The position numbers and the translations under genes were made by a program. 46,821 bases of DNA, from contig NZ_JABSSM010000036.1 in the NCBI RefSeq assembly GCF_013214165.1, positions 1 through 46,821 of the forward strand, written 5' to 3'. Source of the DNA: Shewanella sp. GTDB taxonomy: Bacteria > Pseudomonadota > Gammaproteobacteria > Enterobacterales > Shewanellaceae. Shown here piece after piece: positions 37,179 through 46,509 of this stretch (the first letter of the stretch is position 1; every line of letters begins with the position of its first letter). The notes under the pieces were generated by a model, which did not search any database, was not told where the DNA came from, and was given only the letters and a program-made list of their open reading frames with translations.

Positions 37179-38345
37179 TTAATAAACCTCTTGATCTACT
37201 CGGGTCGCTCCAGCACTGGCCGAACACAGGTAAACGGTGGCCTCTAAACCTGTCTTTGTTGCATATTGACTCTCAATCGCTTCGACCACTGCATCGGTCA
37301 AGGCATGATCCACTAACGCAACGATACAACCACCAAATCCTCCACCTGTCATTCTCACGCCACCGCGGTCGCCTATGACTCGTGAGATGATGTCGACTAA
37401 GGTATCGATTTCTGGCACTGTGATCTCGAAATCATCACGCATAGAGGCGTGGGATTGAGCCATCAGCTCGCTTAATTTAGGAATATTGCCCGCTTCTAAT
37501 GCATGGCTGGCATGTTGGGTTCTGCGGTTTTCCGTCAGTACATGTCGTGCTCGCCTATAGCTGACATCGGACAGCTCAGATTTAGCGGCTTCAAGTTGGC
37601 AGAGATCGACATGCCGGAGGCTTTCAACGCCGAAGTGATCGGCGACGGCTTCGCATTGCTCGCGTCTTAAGTTGTACTCAGAGTCGACGAGTCCGCGCTG
37701 AACATTCGAGTTCACTATGATAAGGCTCAGGCTATCGGGAATATGCACCGGCTCACTGTCTAAGTCTTCACAATCTATCAGCAGGGCATGATCTTGCTCG
37801 CCCAGGGCGCTGATCATCTGATCCATGATGCCGCAGGCGCAGCCTACGTATTGATTTTCACCGCGCTGAGCCATCTGGGCTACGGCAAGGGGCGAGAGCC
37901 TTAGTTGACTGCAATCATTGACTGCGGTGCCGAAGGCTACCTCTAAGGCCGCCGATGATGACAGGCCTGCGCCTAAAGGCACAGTGCCGACCACTGAAAT
38001 ATCGAGTCCTTTAGCCGAGAGTCCGGCCGCTGCCATGGCTGCAGTAAAACCCTTTAGGTAATTTACCCAGCCGTCATCAGGATCCATGGTGCCTTCCTGA
38101 CCGAAGGTCCACTCTTTTATTTCACCGGGGAAGGCATCGGATACGGCGCGATAGAGACTATCATCCCGACGTTTTACTGCAATAATCGTATGAAAATTGA
38201 TGGCGGCGGGCAAGACGAAGCCGTCATTGTAATCTGTATGTTCTCCGATCAAATTTACTCGGCCTGGAGCCAGATAAAGATCGTCTGCTGTTGTGCCAAA
38301 GGTTTGCACAAATAACTTGTTCGCGCGCTGTGCGGGATTCGACAT
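37179..38345 (-). CDS. galK: Galactokinase
   Basis: GalK phosphorylates galactose at C1, the entry to the Leloir pathway. The galactose-binding motif PGRVNLIGEHTDYNDGFVLP (residues 27-46), the GHMP ATP loop PLGAGLSSSAALEVA (near 124), and the C-terminal GGVRMTGGGFGGCIVAL are all present in a 388-residue protein. No galT, galE or galactose transporter lies in the window, so the rest of the pathway must be elsewhere. A decayed beta-galactosidase-like reading frame lies upstream. Confidence 0.95.
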   Translation of the reverse strand: MSNPAQRANKLFVQTFGTTADDLYLAPGRVNLIGEHTDYNDGFVLPAAINFHTIIAVKRRDDSLYRAVSDAFPGEIKEWTFGQEGTMDPDDGWVNYLKGFTAAMAAAGLSAKGLDISVVGTVPLGAGLSSSAALEVAFGTAVNDCSQLRLSPLAVAQMAQRGENQYVGCACGIMDQMISALGEQDHALLIDCEDLDSEPVHIPDSLSLIIVNSNVQRGLVDSEYNLRREQCEAVADHFGVESLRHVDLCQLEAAKSELSDVSYRRARHVLTENRRTQHASHALEAGNIPKLSELMAQSHASMRDDFEITVPEIDTLVDIISRVIGDRGGVRMTGGGFGGCIVALVDHALTDAVVEAIESQYATKTGLEATVYLCSASAGATRVDQEVY

Positions 38346-38629
38346 GCTTTAAAGCTTCCCATATAAATTGTTTGCTCAATAACTGCCTTTAGGCAGGCGT
38401 TTAAATACGGCACTTGTTGACCGCTTAATCTTGCTTGGTCGCTAGCTTATGTATCGCCAGCTAAATATGTAAATAAATATGACATAGGTTTTTATAGCAT
38501 GAGTAAGCCGAGGCTGTAACTGAGTTTTTTCGACATTGCTATGCAAAACAGACTAATTTAAGCCGTTTATAGTGTTTTTTACCCTTTATTATGGGTTAAC
38601 CCTTAGGTTTGAGGTGATATTTCAGCATA
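38346..38629. other. Upstream region of galK
   Basis: These 284 AT-rich bases between galK and the terminator at 38630-38676 probably hold the galK promoter. I see no clear GalR-type palindrome. Confidence 0.5.
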
Positions 38630-38676
38630 GAAAAAAGAGCGATGGCTCAGCAGTAACACTCGCTAAGCTCGCTCTA
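38630..38676 (-). terminator. Terminator behind the beta-galactosidase remnant
   Basis: AGAGCGA and TCGCTCT pair across a 26-nt loop, and on the minus strand the stem is followed by six T. It is placed for a minus-strand gene ending near 38700, although only a remnant is left there. Confidence 0.65.
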
Positions 38677-38766
38677 TTTAATCAAGACACAGTGGTTTAG
38701 TCTTATCGACCTAGCTCTGGGTGGCTGCGCTAGGTGTGACGACTTGAGAACCGAAGACAAATTTAC

Positions 38767-38982
38767 TCAGTTACAGGGTGACTGAGCTGTATGGAAAAAG
38801 CTGGCGTGGGGGGCTGCTTTATTCACTTCAAAGAGGGTGTGATCTTGCCAACGTTCGGCAGCGAAGGCGAGCTGAGAGACTAGGCTCAAACAGACAAGGC
38901 CGGCGGTTATCAGGCTAGAGGAGTTGGCGCACCCTAGAGTGGCTATATTATTTGGGCTTGAGTCTGTATTGGCTTGGTTCAC
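38767..38982 (-). pseudogene. N-terminal remnant of a secreted GH2 beta-galactosidase-like protein
   Basis: The 71-residue frame has a polar start, then a hydrophobic signal-like segment ending AFAAE. The next stretch, RWQDHTLFEVNKAAPHASFF, closely resembles the opening of GH2 beta-galactosidases (W-x-(D/N)-P-x-x-(F/V)-x-x-N-(K/R)-x-x-(P)-x-A-(S/T)-F). The frame ends five to ten residues later, so nearly all of a protein of about 1000 residues is missing. A short coding-like piece in another frame (KFVFGSQVVTPSAATQS, stop at 38711) and a terminator follow, as expected if the inside of the gene had been deleted. Its place next to galK-galM fits a former lactose/galactoside locus. Confidence 0.55.
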
Positions 38983-39071
38983 AGCAAGGTATTTCCCATC
39001 TTATGCGATAGGAAATACCATACTAGATTGTTAGGATGATGTATGCAATTCCGGTTTTTCTCGAGTGTAGA

Positions 39072-40697
39072 TTAAGACTTATGCTTGATCTCTGCGGCGT
39101 TGGATCGTGCCACATGGGGCTCTGGTAGCAGATCCTTGACCACATGATCGACAAAACCGGCACCGGCGGCTTCATAGAGGTTATAGATACTGTGGACGCC
39201 AGACTCCTTTAAAGACTCCCCATCTTCAGTATATTGCACGATAGCACTTAGCTTGCCCTGGTAATCTAGCTTGCGTAGTTGTTCGGCGGCAAACAAGTTA
39301 CCTATATGGTGAGGCATGGCTAGCAGTACCAGTTCCAGGTTGGGAGCATGTTCGAGTTTCTCCCAAAAATCGGTATCCGAGGCATCTCCCTGAACCACGT
39401 GACGCCCTTTGCTCTGATGATAGTCGACCAGCTCCTGTTTATGTTCTATGCCTAAGATCTCGCCATCGAACTTGGCTGCTAATTCATCATAGGCGCCGCG
39501 GCCTATTCGTCCCATACCTAAGATTAGAAAGCGCGGATTGCCTACTGGGATCTGACGATCTTCAGGGTGAAGAGGATGCTTTTCAAGCCGCTGTAATCGG
39601 CCCTGGTACTTCTGATATAGACGACTGGAAATTGCATTTAAAGGTGCCGCCAACAGAAAGCTGATGCTCAAGGCGACAGCCAAGATCACCATCCATTGTG
39701 GGGGTAGCCAGCCTTTGCTGGTGGCTACCGCCGCGACAATCAAGCCAAATTCACTATAGTTACCCAAGTTAAATGAGGTCATGAGTGAGGTACGGGATCT
39801 GAGTTTGAAACGGGTCAGCAGATAGATGAACAGGCCTATCTTCAATGGGATCACTAACACTAAGATGGTCGCCAGACCAATGTCTGAGAGGCTAGGCAGG
39901 CCGTTGAGACCCACAGTCAGGAAGAAGGCGACCAGGAAGAGTTCCTTAAAGTAGAACAGGGACTTTGCCAGCTCGGAAGACTTGGGGTGACCCGCAAGTA
40001 AGATGCCGACGATCAGGGCGCCTAGGTCGGGTTTAAGGCCGACGGTTTCAAATAACCAGCCACCGAGAACCAAGGCCATGACCAGGCCAAATAGTACCAG
40101 GAGTTCACCATGACCGACACGGTCGAAAGCCTTGTAAATTAGTGGTCTAGCAAAGGGGAGTAGCAGTAAACCTAAGGCCCACACCGAGGGGATATCCCCC
40201 TTTGAGATCGTCAGGAAGGCGACGGCGAAGATATCCTGCATGATGAGAATACCTATGGCGACCCGTCCATAGAGAGACTGCATGTCACCCTTATCTTCGA
40301 GTACCTTGACCGCAAATATGGTACTGGAGAAGCTCAAGGCGAAGGCTAGCAGGGCTAGCTGATTGAAATCTAGGCCGGTGAGTTGATCTAGCCCTATCAT
40401 GCCTAAGAGCTTAAGCAGTGGGATGAAAAATAGCATAGATCCCATCATGTGTAGACTCGATCCTGCCCAAACCTCGACTTTAAACAGGCTCCTGATGTCT
40501 AACTTCAGGCCGATGGCGAAGAGTAACAGGGTGACACCTAATTCGGCGAGTTGCTCGAGCAGGGGCAGGCTAGATTCATCTATGCCAAACATAAAAAGTA
40601 CAAAACCCGCAACGAGATAGCCTATCAAGGGTGGCAAGCCGACTCGGCTGACAAGCATACCACAGGCCAGAGTGATGATTAGGATGGCGGGTTCCAT
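39072..40697 (-). CDS. CPA2-family cation:proton antiporter with TrkA-N domain
   Basis: This 541-residue protein has about twelve membrane segments in the first 370 residues, with the CPA2 signatures GLPPLIGYLVAGF and LLLFAIGLKLD. GILIMQDIFAVAFL carries the ion-binding aspartate, and LGALIVGILLAGHP follows. A cytoplasmic Rossmann TrkA-N (RCK) domain starts with ILGMGRIGRGAYDEL near 393. It resembles KefB/KefC and E. coli YbaL; I cannot choose between K+ and Na+. AGGAG precedes the ATG. It is a single gene with about 90 bases to the remnant downstream on the same strand. Confidence 0.88.
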   Translation of the reverse strand: MEPAILIITLACGMLVSRVGLPPLIGYLVAGFVLFMFGIDESSLPLLEQLAELGVTLLLFAIGLKLDIRSLFKVEVWAGSSLHMMGSMLFFIPLLKLLGMIGLDQLTGLDFNQLALLAFALSFSSTIFAVKVLEDKGDMQSLYGRVAIGILIMQDIFAVAFLTISKGDIPSVWALGLLLLPFARPLIYKAFDRVGHGELLVLFGLVMALVLGGWLFETVGLKPDLGALIVGILLAGHPKSSELAKSLFYFKELFLVAFFLTVGLNGLPSLSDIGLATILVLVIPLKIGLFIYLLTRFKLRSRTSLMTSFNLGNYSEFGLIVAAVATSKGWLPPQWMVILAVALSISFLLAAPLNAISSRLYQKYQGRLQRLEKHPLHPEDRQIPVGNPRFLILGMGRIGRGAYDELAAKFDGEILGIEHKQELVDYHQSKGRHVVQGDASDTDFWEKLEHAPNLELVLLAMPHHIGNLFAAEQLRKLDYQGKLSAIVQYTEDGESLKESGVHSIYNLYEAAGAGFVDHVVKDLLPEPHVARSNAAEIKHKS

Positions 40698-40780
40698 GTT
40701 TCTCCTGAATGGGTTTGAGTTAACTACCTCTTATTGTATAAGAATTTGATGAAGTTTAAATAAATATTATGCCAAAGAAG

Positions 40781-40810
40781 AACAAGCTAGATCTTAAGAT
40801 CTAGCTTGTT
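40781..40810 (-). terminator. Perfect 30-base palindrome after dsbD
   Basis: Fifteen bases (AACAAGCTAGATCTT) are followed without a spacer by their exact reverse complement. It lies 9 bases past the dsbD stop and on the minus strand is followed by CTTCTTTG. A terminator is the simplest reading, although its stem is AT-rich and its tail is not pure T. Confidence 0.65.
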
Positions 40811-40819
40811 GGACCCGTA

Positions 40820-42661
40820 TCACTGGCTCAAGAGGAGATCTAAGTGCGTGGAAAATGCTGCAGGCTTCATAAAGCCTGTGACTCTTAAGTCGTCCCGGAT
40901 CTGGCCAGATGCGTCAAACATGAGTAGCGTAGGCAGACCCAGCACATCATAGTGTTCCATCAGTTCGATATCGATATCATCAATCTTGGTGAGGTCGGCC
41001 TGCAGGAATACCAGCTTAGCCAGACGCGCCTGAACTTGAGGATCTTTGAAGGTGATGTTCTCAAATTCCTTACAGGCTACACACCAATCGGCATAGAGGT
41101 CTAACATCACAGGCTTGCCCTGAGCCGCGGCTTTTGCTACTTCGGCGTTTAAGTCATCCAGCGACTTGATGCGCTGATGCGATATGTGTTGCCCTGAGAC
41201 TGCCGATGCACCTGGGCCTTGATGACCTAAGTGGGTCATCACAGCCTGAAAGCCATAGGAGAAACTGGCGAGTAACATCAAGGTCAGCAGAACCGCACGG
41301 GTCGTTTGCTTCCAGTTAAACTCGGTGAGCTTGTTTTGGTGCATCAGGTAGCCGACTAAGGTGACTCCCCAGATGGACCAGAAGATATCTGAGACTAGCC
41401 CGGGCCAGATCCGGCCTATCATAACGATAGAAACGGCGATGAGCAGGAAGCCAAACACTGTCTTGATGACATCCATCCAGTGGCCGGCTCTTGGCAGTAA
41501 CTTTCCGCCTGAAGTGCCTATGATCAGCAGAGGTAAGCCCATGCCCATACTTAACACATACAGTGCCAGGAAGCCTTGCAATAGGTCACCAGTCTGAGCC
41601 ACATACATGAGTGCGCCGGATAGGGGAGCAGTAGTGCAAGGTGAGGCGACGAGACCCGAGATAACCCCCATCATGAAGACGCCAATCACATTGCCGCCTT
41701 TCTGGTTATTGGATAACTTGTTCAGCTTCTCCTGCCATTTGGACGGCAGTTTTAGCTCATAGAGGCCAAACATCGACAGGCTGAGGACGAAGAACAAGAT
41801 GGCCAGCACTATCAGTACTGCTGGGTGTTGCAGCGCAGCTTGATACTTCATTCCCGCCGAGGCGACCACGAGTCCGAGCAAGGAGTAAGTGATCGCCATG
41901 CCCTGGACATAGACCATAGACAGGCTGAAGGCCTTGGCCGTAGACAGTTTCTTGCCCTGACCGACTATGATCCCGGATAGGATAGGATACATGGGGAACA
42001 CGCAAGGGGTCAGTGCCAAGCCGATACCGAGTCCGAAGAAGATGACAAGAGTCCACAACAGACTGTCACCGGACAACATCTGGTTTAGGCTATCTTGCTG
42101 GGTGATAGGATCCTGTGAGCTTGTCGGGTCTGTAATAACTTGGGTATCAACAAGTTTTTCACCTGTGGCAAGCTCGACCTCGAGTAAGCCGTCATGGGCT
42201 TCGACCTTGCTGAGTAAGGCGGTTTTTTGGGTCGGTGGGAAACATAGCTTGCCTTCGGCGCAACCCATAAAAGTGACGTTAACTGTGCCACCTTCGATAG
42301 CCTCTCGGATGGCGATGGGGATCTCGACATAAGAGTAATAGACCTCCTGCTCGCCAAAATACTCATCGGTGTGATCTTTTCCCCGTGGAATAGATATCTC
42401 ACCCAATGTTGCACCATCGGCTTCAAATTTGAGCTTGTCGCGGTACATGTAATAGCCATCGGCAATGACCCAACTGACGGTGAGCCGCTCATCTTCTTGT
42501 TTGAAATCGAAGACGAAGGCTTCATCGACAGGCATCAACTTAGGTTCACCTTTGAGGAAGTCGAACTTATTGCTGCTGAAGATCCCCTCACTGTGAGCTA
42601 ACGGCGTTAACAGTAGGGAAGTAAAGATTAATGAAATAGCTAAGGTGACTAATTTTTTCAT
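40820..42661 (-). CDS. dsbD: DsbD, thiol:disulfide interchange protein
   Basis: DsbD passes electrons from cytoplasmic thioredoxin to periplasmic DsbC and DsbG. A signal peptide (ending LAHS) is followed by the alpha domain with the redox pair in GCAEGKLCFPP. The eight-helix beta domain has cysteines in TPCVFPMYP and ASPCTTAP, and the C-terminal thioredoxin-like gamma domain carries DWCVACKEFE. All six redox cysteines are present. The MKKLVTL start is chosen for its normal signal peptide; no clear ribosome binding site is visible for it or for the ATG eight codons earlier. cutA lies 81 bases upstream in the same direction, the order known from E. coli (dsbD is also called cutA2). Confidence 0.95.
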   Translation of the reverse strand: MKKLVTLAISLIFTSLLLTPLAHSEGIFSSNKFDFLKGEPKLMPVDEAFVFDFKQEDERLTVSWVIADGYYMYRDKLKFEADGATLGEISIPRGKDHTDEYFGEQEVYYSYVEIPIAIREAIEGGTVNVTFMGCAEGKLCFPPTQKTALLSKVEAHDGLLEVELATGEKLVDTQVITDPTSSQDPITQQDSLNQMLSGDSLLWTLVIFFGLGIGLALTPCVFPMYPILSGIIVGQGKKLSTAKAFSLSMVYVQGMAITYSLLGLVVASAGMKYQAALQHPAVLIVLAILFFVLSLSMFGLYELKLPSKWQEKLNKLSNNQKGGNVIGVFMMGVISGLVASPCTTAPLSGALMYVAQTGDLLQGFLALYVLSMGMGLPLLIIGTSGGKLLPRAGHWMDVIKTVFGFLLIAVSIVMIGRIWPGLVSDIFWSIWGVTLVGYLMHQNKLTEFNWKQTTRAVLLTLMLLASFSYGFQAVMTHLGHQGPGASAVSGQHISHQRIKSLDDLNAEVAKAAAQGKPVMLDLYADWCVACKEFENITFKDPQVQARLAKLVFLQADLTKIDDIDIELMEHYDVLGLPTLLMFDASGQIRDDLRVTGFMKPAAFSTHLDLLLSQ

Positions 42662-42742
42662 GGTTGCTTGGTTTCTTGTTTCCATTTAATACATAGGGTG
42701 AATCAATATAACTAGCGTTTTTTTGTGTTTATTCTGAATTAG

Positions 42743-43066
42743 TTAAGTGCTAGTCACTTCATTTACCCAGTTGATATATTCAGGTAAGCCATCATTGATT
42801 GCTATGGCAATGATTTCGGGCACTTGGTAGGGGTGCCGCTGGCTAATGGTTTGCTCTAAAACTGAATAGCAGGCTTGGGTGCATTTTATCTGTAACTGAT
42901 ATTCCTGCTCTTCACATACCTTATCTTGCCAAAGATAAATAGAACAGACAGGTGCCGATATCTGTATGCAGGCAGCGAGTTTTTTTTCGATTAATTCTTT
43001 AGCCAGCTCAGTCGCGCTCTCTTTTGAAGGAAGAGTCGTGATGACTAACAGCAGTTTGTTTTGCAT
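42743..43066 (-). CDS. cutA: CutA1 divalent-ion tolerance protein
   Basis: This 107-residue protein of the trimeric, PII-like CutA1 family shows LVITTLPSKESATELAKELIEKKLAACIQI at the start, YLWQDKVCEEQEYQLQIK in the middle and HPYQVPEIIAIAI near the end. Its role in copper tolerance is debated. It is the first gene of a probable cutA-dsbD operon. Confidence 0.94.
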   Translation of the reverse strand: MQNKLLLVITTLPSKESATELAKELIEKKLAACIQISAPVCSIYLWQDKVCEEQEYQLQIKCTQACYSVLEQTISQRHPYQVPEIIAIAINDGLPEYINWVNEVTST

Positions 43067-43374
43067 CTTATCGCCTATTATTCAAGCTAGATTAAAATTG
43101 CGTTAAGCTAGTATTGTTACACTATTCGTTTCATCAAGCTCAGAGAGGTTGAATTTTCTGCGGCGGTTTACGTCCATTTTAGGGACATACTCTACGACTT
43201 TTAATTAGCGCTTGCATTAAGACATCGCTAAAATAGTGAGCTTATCGGTGAATAGTCCTGTCGGCCCTGGCGAAATTGCCTATGTTGTACTTGAAAATAG
43301 ACCCGAAAACCCCCATTTAGGTTTCATATTGGGTAAAATAATATTTATTCACCGTCAGTATTTGTGAGGTCAGT
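43067..43374. other. Divergent promoter region of cutA and fxsA
   Basis: These 308 bases lie between divergent genes. A small GTCC/GGAC hairpin is visible near 43170-43185. I see no gene and no operator I can identify. Confidence 0.5.
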
Positions 43375-43956
43375 GTGTTTTTTATTTTATTAGTTATTTT
43401 CGTGCTGGTGCCAGTCATTGAACTGAATGTACTGATCAGTGTGGGTGAATCTTTAGGTAGCTGGACTACCGTAGGCTTGGTCTTCTTCACTGCTATCGTC
43501 GGTGTCTCTCTGGTTCGCAGTCAAGGGATCAGCACCTTAATGCAGGTACAAGAGAAGCTGGCTAAGGGTGAGGCGCCTGGGCAAGAAATCGTCGAAGGCA
43601 TGATGCTGGCGGTCGCCGGTTTACTGCTCTTGATCCCAGGATTCGTTACCGATTTTATCGGTCTGGTGCTCTTGACGCCCTTCACCCGTATTCCTGTTGC
43701 CGGTTTTCTCTATAAACGTATGCAGGTGAAAGTTGCCGCCAATGGTGGATTTCAAGCAGGCTTTGGTCCTGGTGGTCCAAATGGAGGCTATCAAGGAGGC
43801 AATCCATTCGGTGAACAGGGCCAAGGACCTAGTCAGGGCAGGAACCCAGAAGGTGGCGATACCTTCGATGGAGACTTCGAGCATAAGCCCGACCCCAGTG
43901 ACAAGCGTCGCGAGATCCATCATATCCAGGATGAAAATAAGGAAGATAAGAAATAG
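43375..43956 (+). CDS. fxsA: FxsA family membrane protein
   Basis: FxsA is an inner-membrane protein whose overproduction relieves phage T7 exclusion by the F plasmid in E. coli. The 193 residues have membrane segments near 2-20, 25-45 and 78-98, and the family motif EIVEGMMLAVAGLLLLIPGFVTDFIGLVLL. The start is GTG with GAGGT 4-5 nt upstream. The C-terminal tail is an extra G/N/Q-rich and then acidic region, longer than in E. coli. The groESL genes, which I recall as neighbours in related bacteria, are not adjacent here. Confidence 0.9.
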   Translation: MFFILLVIFVLVPVIELNVLISVGESLGSWTTVGLVFFTAIVGVSLVRSQGISTLMQVQEKLAKGEAPGQEIVEGMMLAVAGLLLLIPGFVTDFIGLVLLTPFTRIPVAGFLYKRMQVKVAANGGFQAGFGPGGPNGGYQGGNPFGEQGQGPSQGRNPEGGDTFDGDFEHKPDPSDKRREIHHIQDENKEDKK

Positions 43957-43974
43957 CAACTAAGTTGCGTCGTC

Positions 43975-45816
43975 TTAGCTTTTTAACTTATTCTCTTTCG
44001 GATTCTTCGGATAAAAATACTCTTGTTTGCTGTTTATGTGGCTAAATTTTCGCGTATTCTTGTAGGGGAGTTTCATAAAACCAGATACACCTTTGCCCTG
44101 GATCTTACCCACATGACTCAATATTCTGTTTAGGCTGGCGCGAAATTCCGTCTGTTTTTTTGGGTTGAGTAATCTTAGATAGCTGTGGACCTTCATATGA
44201 TTAGGCAACACCTCGAAGATGATGCAGCCCGTATGGTGGATCTTATTTATCCAGGCCAACTCGGTCATTATCTCGGGGGGGAGTTCAAGGTTTTCGTCCG
44301 GATCTCTGCCATCTTCGAAGTAGGAGTGCAGGCGAGACTTATCTTCCAGTGAAGGGGCACTGCCGACCTCAAATGGCAGCTGCTGCTCAGAGTCGTTATC
44401 GAACGGTGTGCTAGTGTCATCCCGTTCCAGATGGAGTGTGTCCCTGGCATTGAAGAAACAAGCCTTGAAGACACCAATGCGGCGAATGCCTCGGGCCAGA
44501 GTCACCATGTTATTAACGGCTAGTATTAGTGCTTGTTTCTCATTGGCCTTGTAGAGAGCCAGATTTGAGTCGATAAAAATACCGCTTTCTCGCCAATGAA
44601 TCGCTAAGCCTCCGACTATCGAATATTGGCTTATTCGCCCCACGGCAGCGATAAAACCTTTCTCTGTGTCTCCCATGCCCGCCATGAAATTACGGTAATA
44701 TTTTTCCAGTTGCAGGTCGTCCATCTTCTCGATGGGATCTTCGGTGTTGTGCTCCTTAAGGAATGACTTTCTGGAGCTATAGATCACCGTTTCTACATCT
44801 CGGCCCTCAGAGAGCTCCCAAATAGGTATCTGTTCAATTAATGCAGGCCTGGGAATATCAGGCAGAAGCAGCCTATGGCTGTGAAGCATACTCTTGAGGA
44901 AGTAGTCACCGGCACGCTTACGCTGCTCCGGGTCATCACTGAGCATGCCGTCTAAGGTTCTGGCCAGCTCCACCGGGAGGCCGATTGAGGTGGCTTTTAT
45001 GACCTTGCTGCCAAAACGGCTGGATTGTCCGGATGCGATGGCATAGAGGGTCGCCGCCACGCCTTGCTCATCGAAGCGAGTGCTGGACAGGGCACCGCCC
45101 AGCTGCTCTTCACCGATAAAGTAGACATCGCCCATCCTGGCGTTGGTATGCTGATGATCACTGGAGAGCAGGTCCATGACGTTGCCATTGACCGGATCCC
45201 CTTGAGCGTCTCGTTGGGCGAACACGGCTGAGCCCCAGTCTATGAGGGAGAGATGATTATTTTTGACGTCGTAGACCAGATTCGAAGGCTTGATATCACC
45301 GTGAACTAAGGGACGGCCATGATGAAGATATTGGAGTACATGGGCAAGCTGCCTGGCGATACTCATCACCATATGAGCAGGTAAGGCACCTCGTTTGAGG
45401 CAGAGCTGTTCCAGATCTTCCCCCGGTGCCCTGGCCATGACTAATATTCCCTGCTGACCGGCATGGGCAAACTTGATGGCGGGTGGGACATTAGGGTGCT
45501 TGACCTGAGCCAGCATGAAGGCTTCCTCTTCCAGCCTGTCTTGCACATTCTGTGGCAAGGTGACCCGAGAGAATTTAAATACATGGGACTCACCCTGAGG
45601 ATTTATCCCAGCGAACACGAAACCATAGGCACCTTTACCTATGAGCTCTACGCCGGCATATCCCAATTTCCCCAATTGTTGCTTACATAACCTTATCCAG
45701 GCTCTGTGCTTTCGTGCATCGTTAGCCTTGAGCAGATAGATGGATTGCTCTTCAGATATATAGAAGTGCTGCAGTTGAGGAGTGGGTTCAGGAGTCGTTT
45801 TTTTTGATGTGGCCAT
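43975..45816 (-). CDS. Eukaryotic-like Ser/Thr protein kinase with unknown C-terminal half
   Basis: Residues 52-320 form a kinase domain: glycine loop IGKGAYGFV (59-67), ATP lysine K81 in VFKF, candidate helix-C glutamate near 97, catalytic loop VHGDIKPSN (171-179, D174 and N179), and a metal-binding DWGS (193-196) in place of DFG. All catalytic residues are present, so activity is plausible. Residues 330-613 match no domain I recognise; they contain a mixed strand-helix region (GGLAIHWRESGIFIDSNLALY) and a basic tail. There is no signal peptide or membrane segment. The gene converges on fxsA with 18 bases between stops. Whether the C-terminal half is a sensor or a substrate is not visible. 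Confidence 0.85.
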   Translation of the reverse strand: MATSKKTTPEPTPQLQHFYISEEQSIYLLKANDARKHRAWIRLCKQQLGKLGYAGVELIGKGAYGFVFAGINPQGESHVFKFSRVTLPQNVQDRLEEEAFMLAQVKHPNVPPAIKFAHAGQQGILVMARAPGEDLEQLCLKRGALPAHMVMSIARQLAHVLQYLHHGRPLVHGDIKPSNLVYDVKNNHLSLIDWGSAVFAQRDAQGDPVNGNVMDLLSSDHQHTNARMGDVYFIGEEQLGGALSSTRFDEQGVAATLYAIASGQSSRFGSKVIKATSIGLPVELARTLDGMLSDDPEQRKRAGDYFLKSMLHSHRLLLPDIPRPALIEQIPIWELSEGRDVETVIYSSRKSFLKEHNTEDPIEKMDDLQLEKYYRNFMAGMGDTEKGFIAAVGRISQYSIVGGLAIHWRESGIFIDSNLALYKANEKQALILAVNNMVTLARGIRRIGVFKACFFNARDTLHLERDDTSTPFDNDSEQQLPFEVGSAPSLEDKSRLHSYFEDGRDPDENLELPPEIMTELAWINKIHHTGCIIFEVLPNHMKVHSYLRLLNPKKQTEFRASLNRILSHVGKIQGKGVSGFMKLPYKNTRKFSHINSKQEYFYPKNPKENKLKS

Positions 45817-46155
45817 TGAGGTAAATAACGCTCATTCGCTGAAGTAAGATCGACAACCAGTATAGATCTAATGCTACATAAAATGCGAGGCTCATAGCGG
45901 TCAGTCAGTTAATCTGTGACAGCCGCTTTTTCAACACGCCGCCTAACCCAGTATCTTGAGTGAGTTTGTCGAGTTAGCTATCTTTAGATAGATTTTGTCT
46001 CCTACGGCATTTTTTCGGGACCGTTATTGACCTAAATCAATTCAGCTTGAAACCTTGGGATGTAATCTTTCAGTTAACTAAACTCACAACGAGTCGGTTG
46101 CACGAATAAATTAGCCTCAAGCCTTGCTGCGAGGCATCATCGAAGAGGAGGGCAT
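45817..46155. other. Divergent intergenic region with an FNR-like site
   Basis: These 339 bases lie between the kinase gene (minus) and the cysteine-rich gene (plus). Apart from the candidate FNR site at 46027-46040 I see no structured element or gene. Confidence 0.55.
46027..46040. promoter_or_regulatory. Candidate FNR/EtrA-type binding site
   Basis: TTGACCTAAATCAA differs at one base from the FNR consensus TTGAT-N4-ATCAA. It lies about 115 bases before the cysteine-rich gene. A single 14-bp match in AT-rich DNA is weak evidence. Confidence 0.35.
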
Positions 46156-46509
46156 ATGCCAGAGATGGATAAGGCCCAATTAATTGAATTACTGGATTTT
46201 CCCAGAAAACGCATCTTACAATCTATGGAGCTGAACGCTTGCCCTCATGCTGGTTTTTTCAATAGCAGCGATGAGCAATGTCTCAACTGTTATCAAGGCA
46301 TGGAATGCACCTGGATGAACCATAATGATGAGTTGATCGCGGTTGAAGAGAAGTCGGTGAAAGAGATTAAGCAGCAATTGCTTATCGCCGTCGATTTTAT
46401 CGACTCTAACCTCACACCGCATCATCTGTCGAGACGAAACTGCGAATGTGATAATTGTTCTTGGCTGAGGAAGACGCAAGAGCTGTTGGCGATAGCATAT
46501 TCTGACTAA
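46156..46509 (+). CDS. Cysteine-rich small protein, unknown
   Basis: This 117-residue protein has an excellent ribosome binding site (GAGGAGG, 5-6 nt before ATG). Cysteines occur as ACPHAGFF, QCLNCYQGMEC and NCECDNC, which suggests a zinc site or iron-sulfur cluster. No signal peptide is present. I do not recognise the family. The upstream FNR-like site would fit redox control but does not prove it. Confidence 0.75.
   Translation: MPEMDKAQLIELLDFPRKRILQSMELNACPHAGFFNSSDEQCLNCYQGMECTWMNHNDELIAVEEKSVKEIKQQLLIAVDFIDSNLTPHHLSRRNCECDNCSWLRKTQELLAIAYSD

Noticed and set aside
38346..38629. A galT or galE gene expected beside galK
   Set aside because: No frame of suitable size or motif is present in the window.
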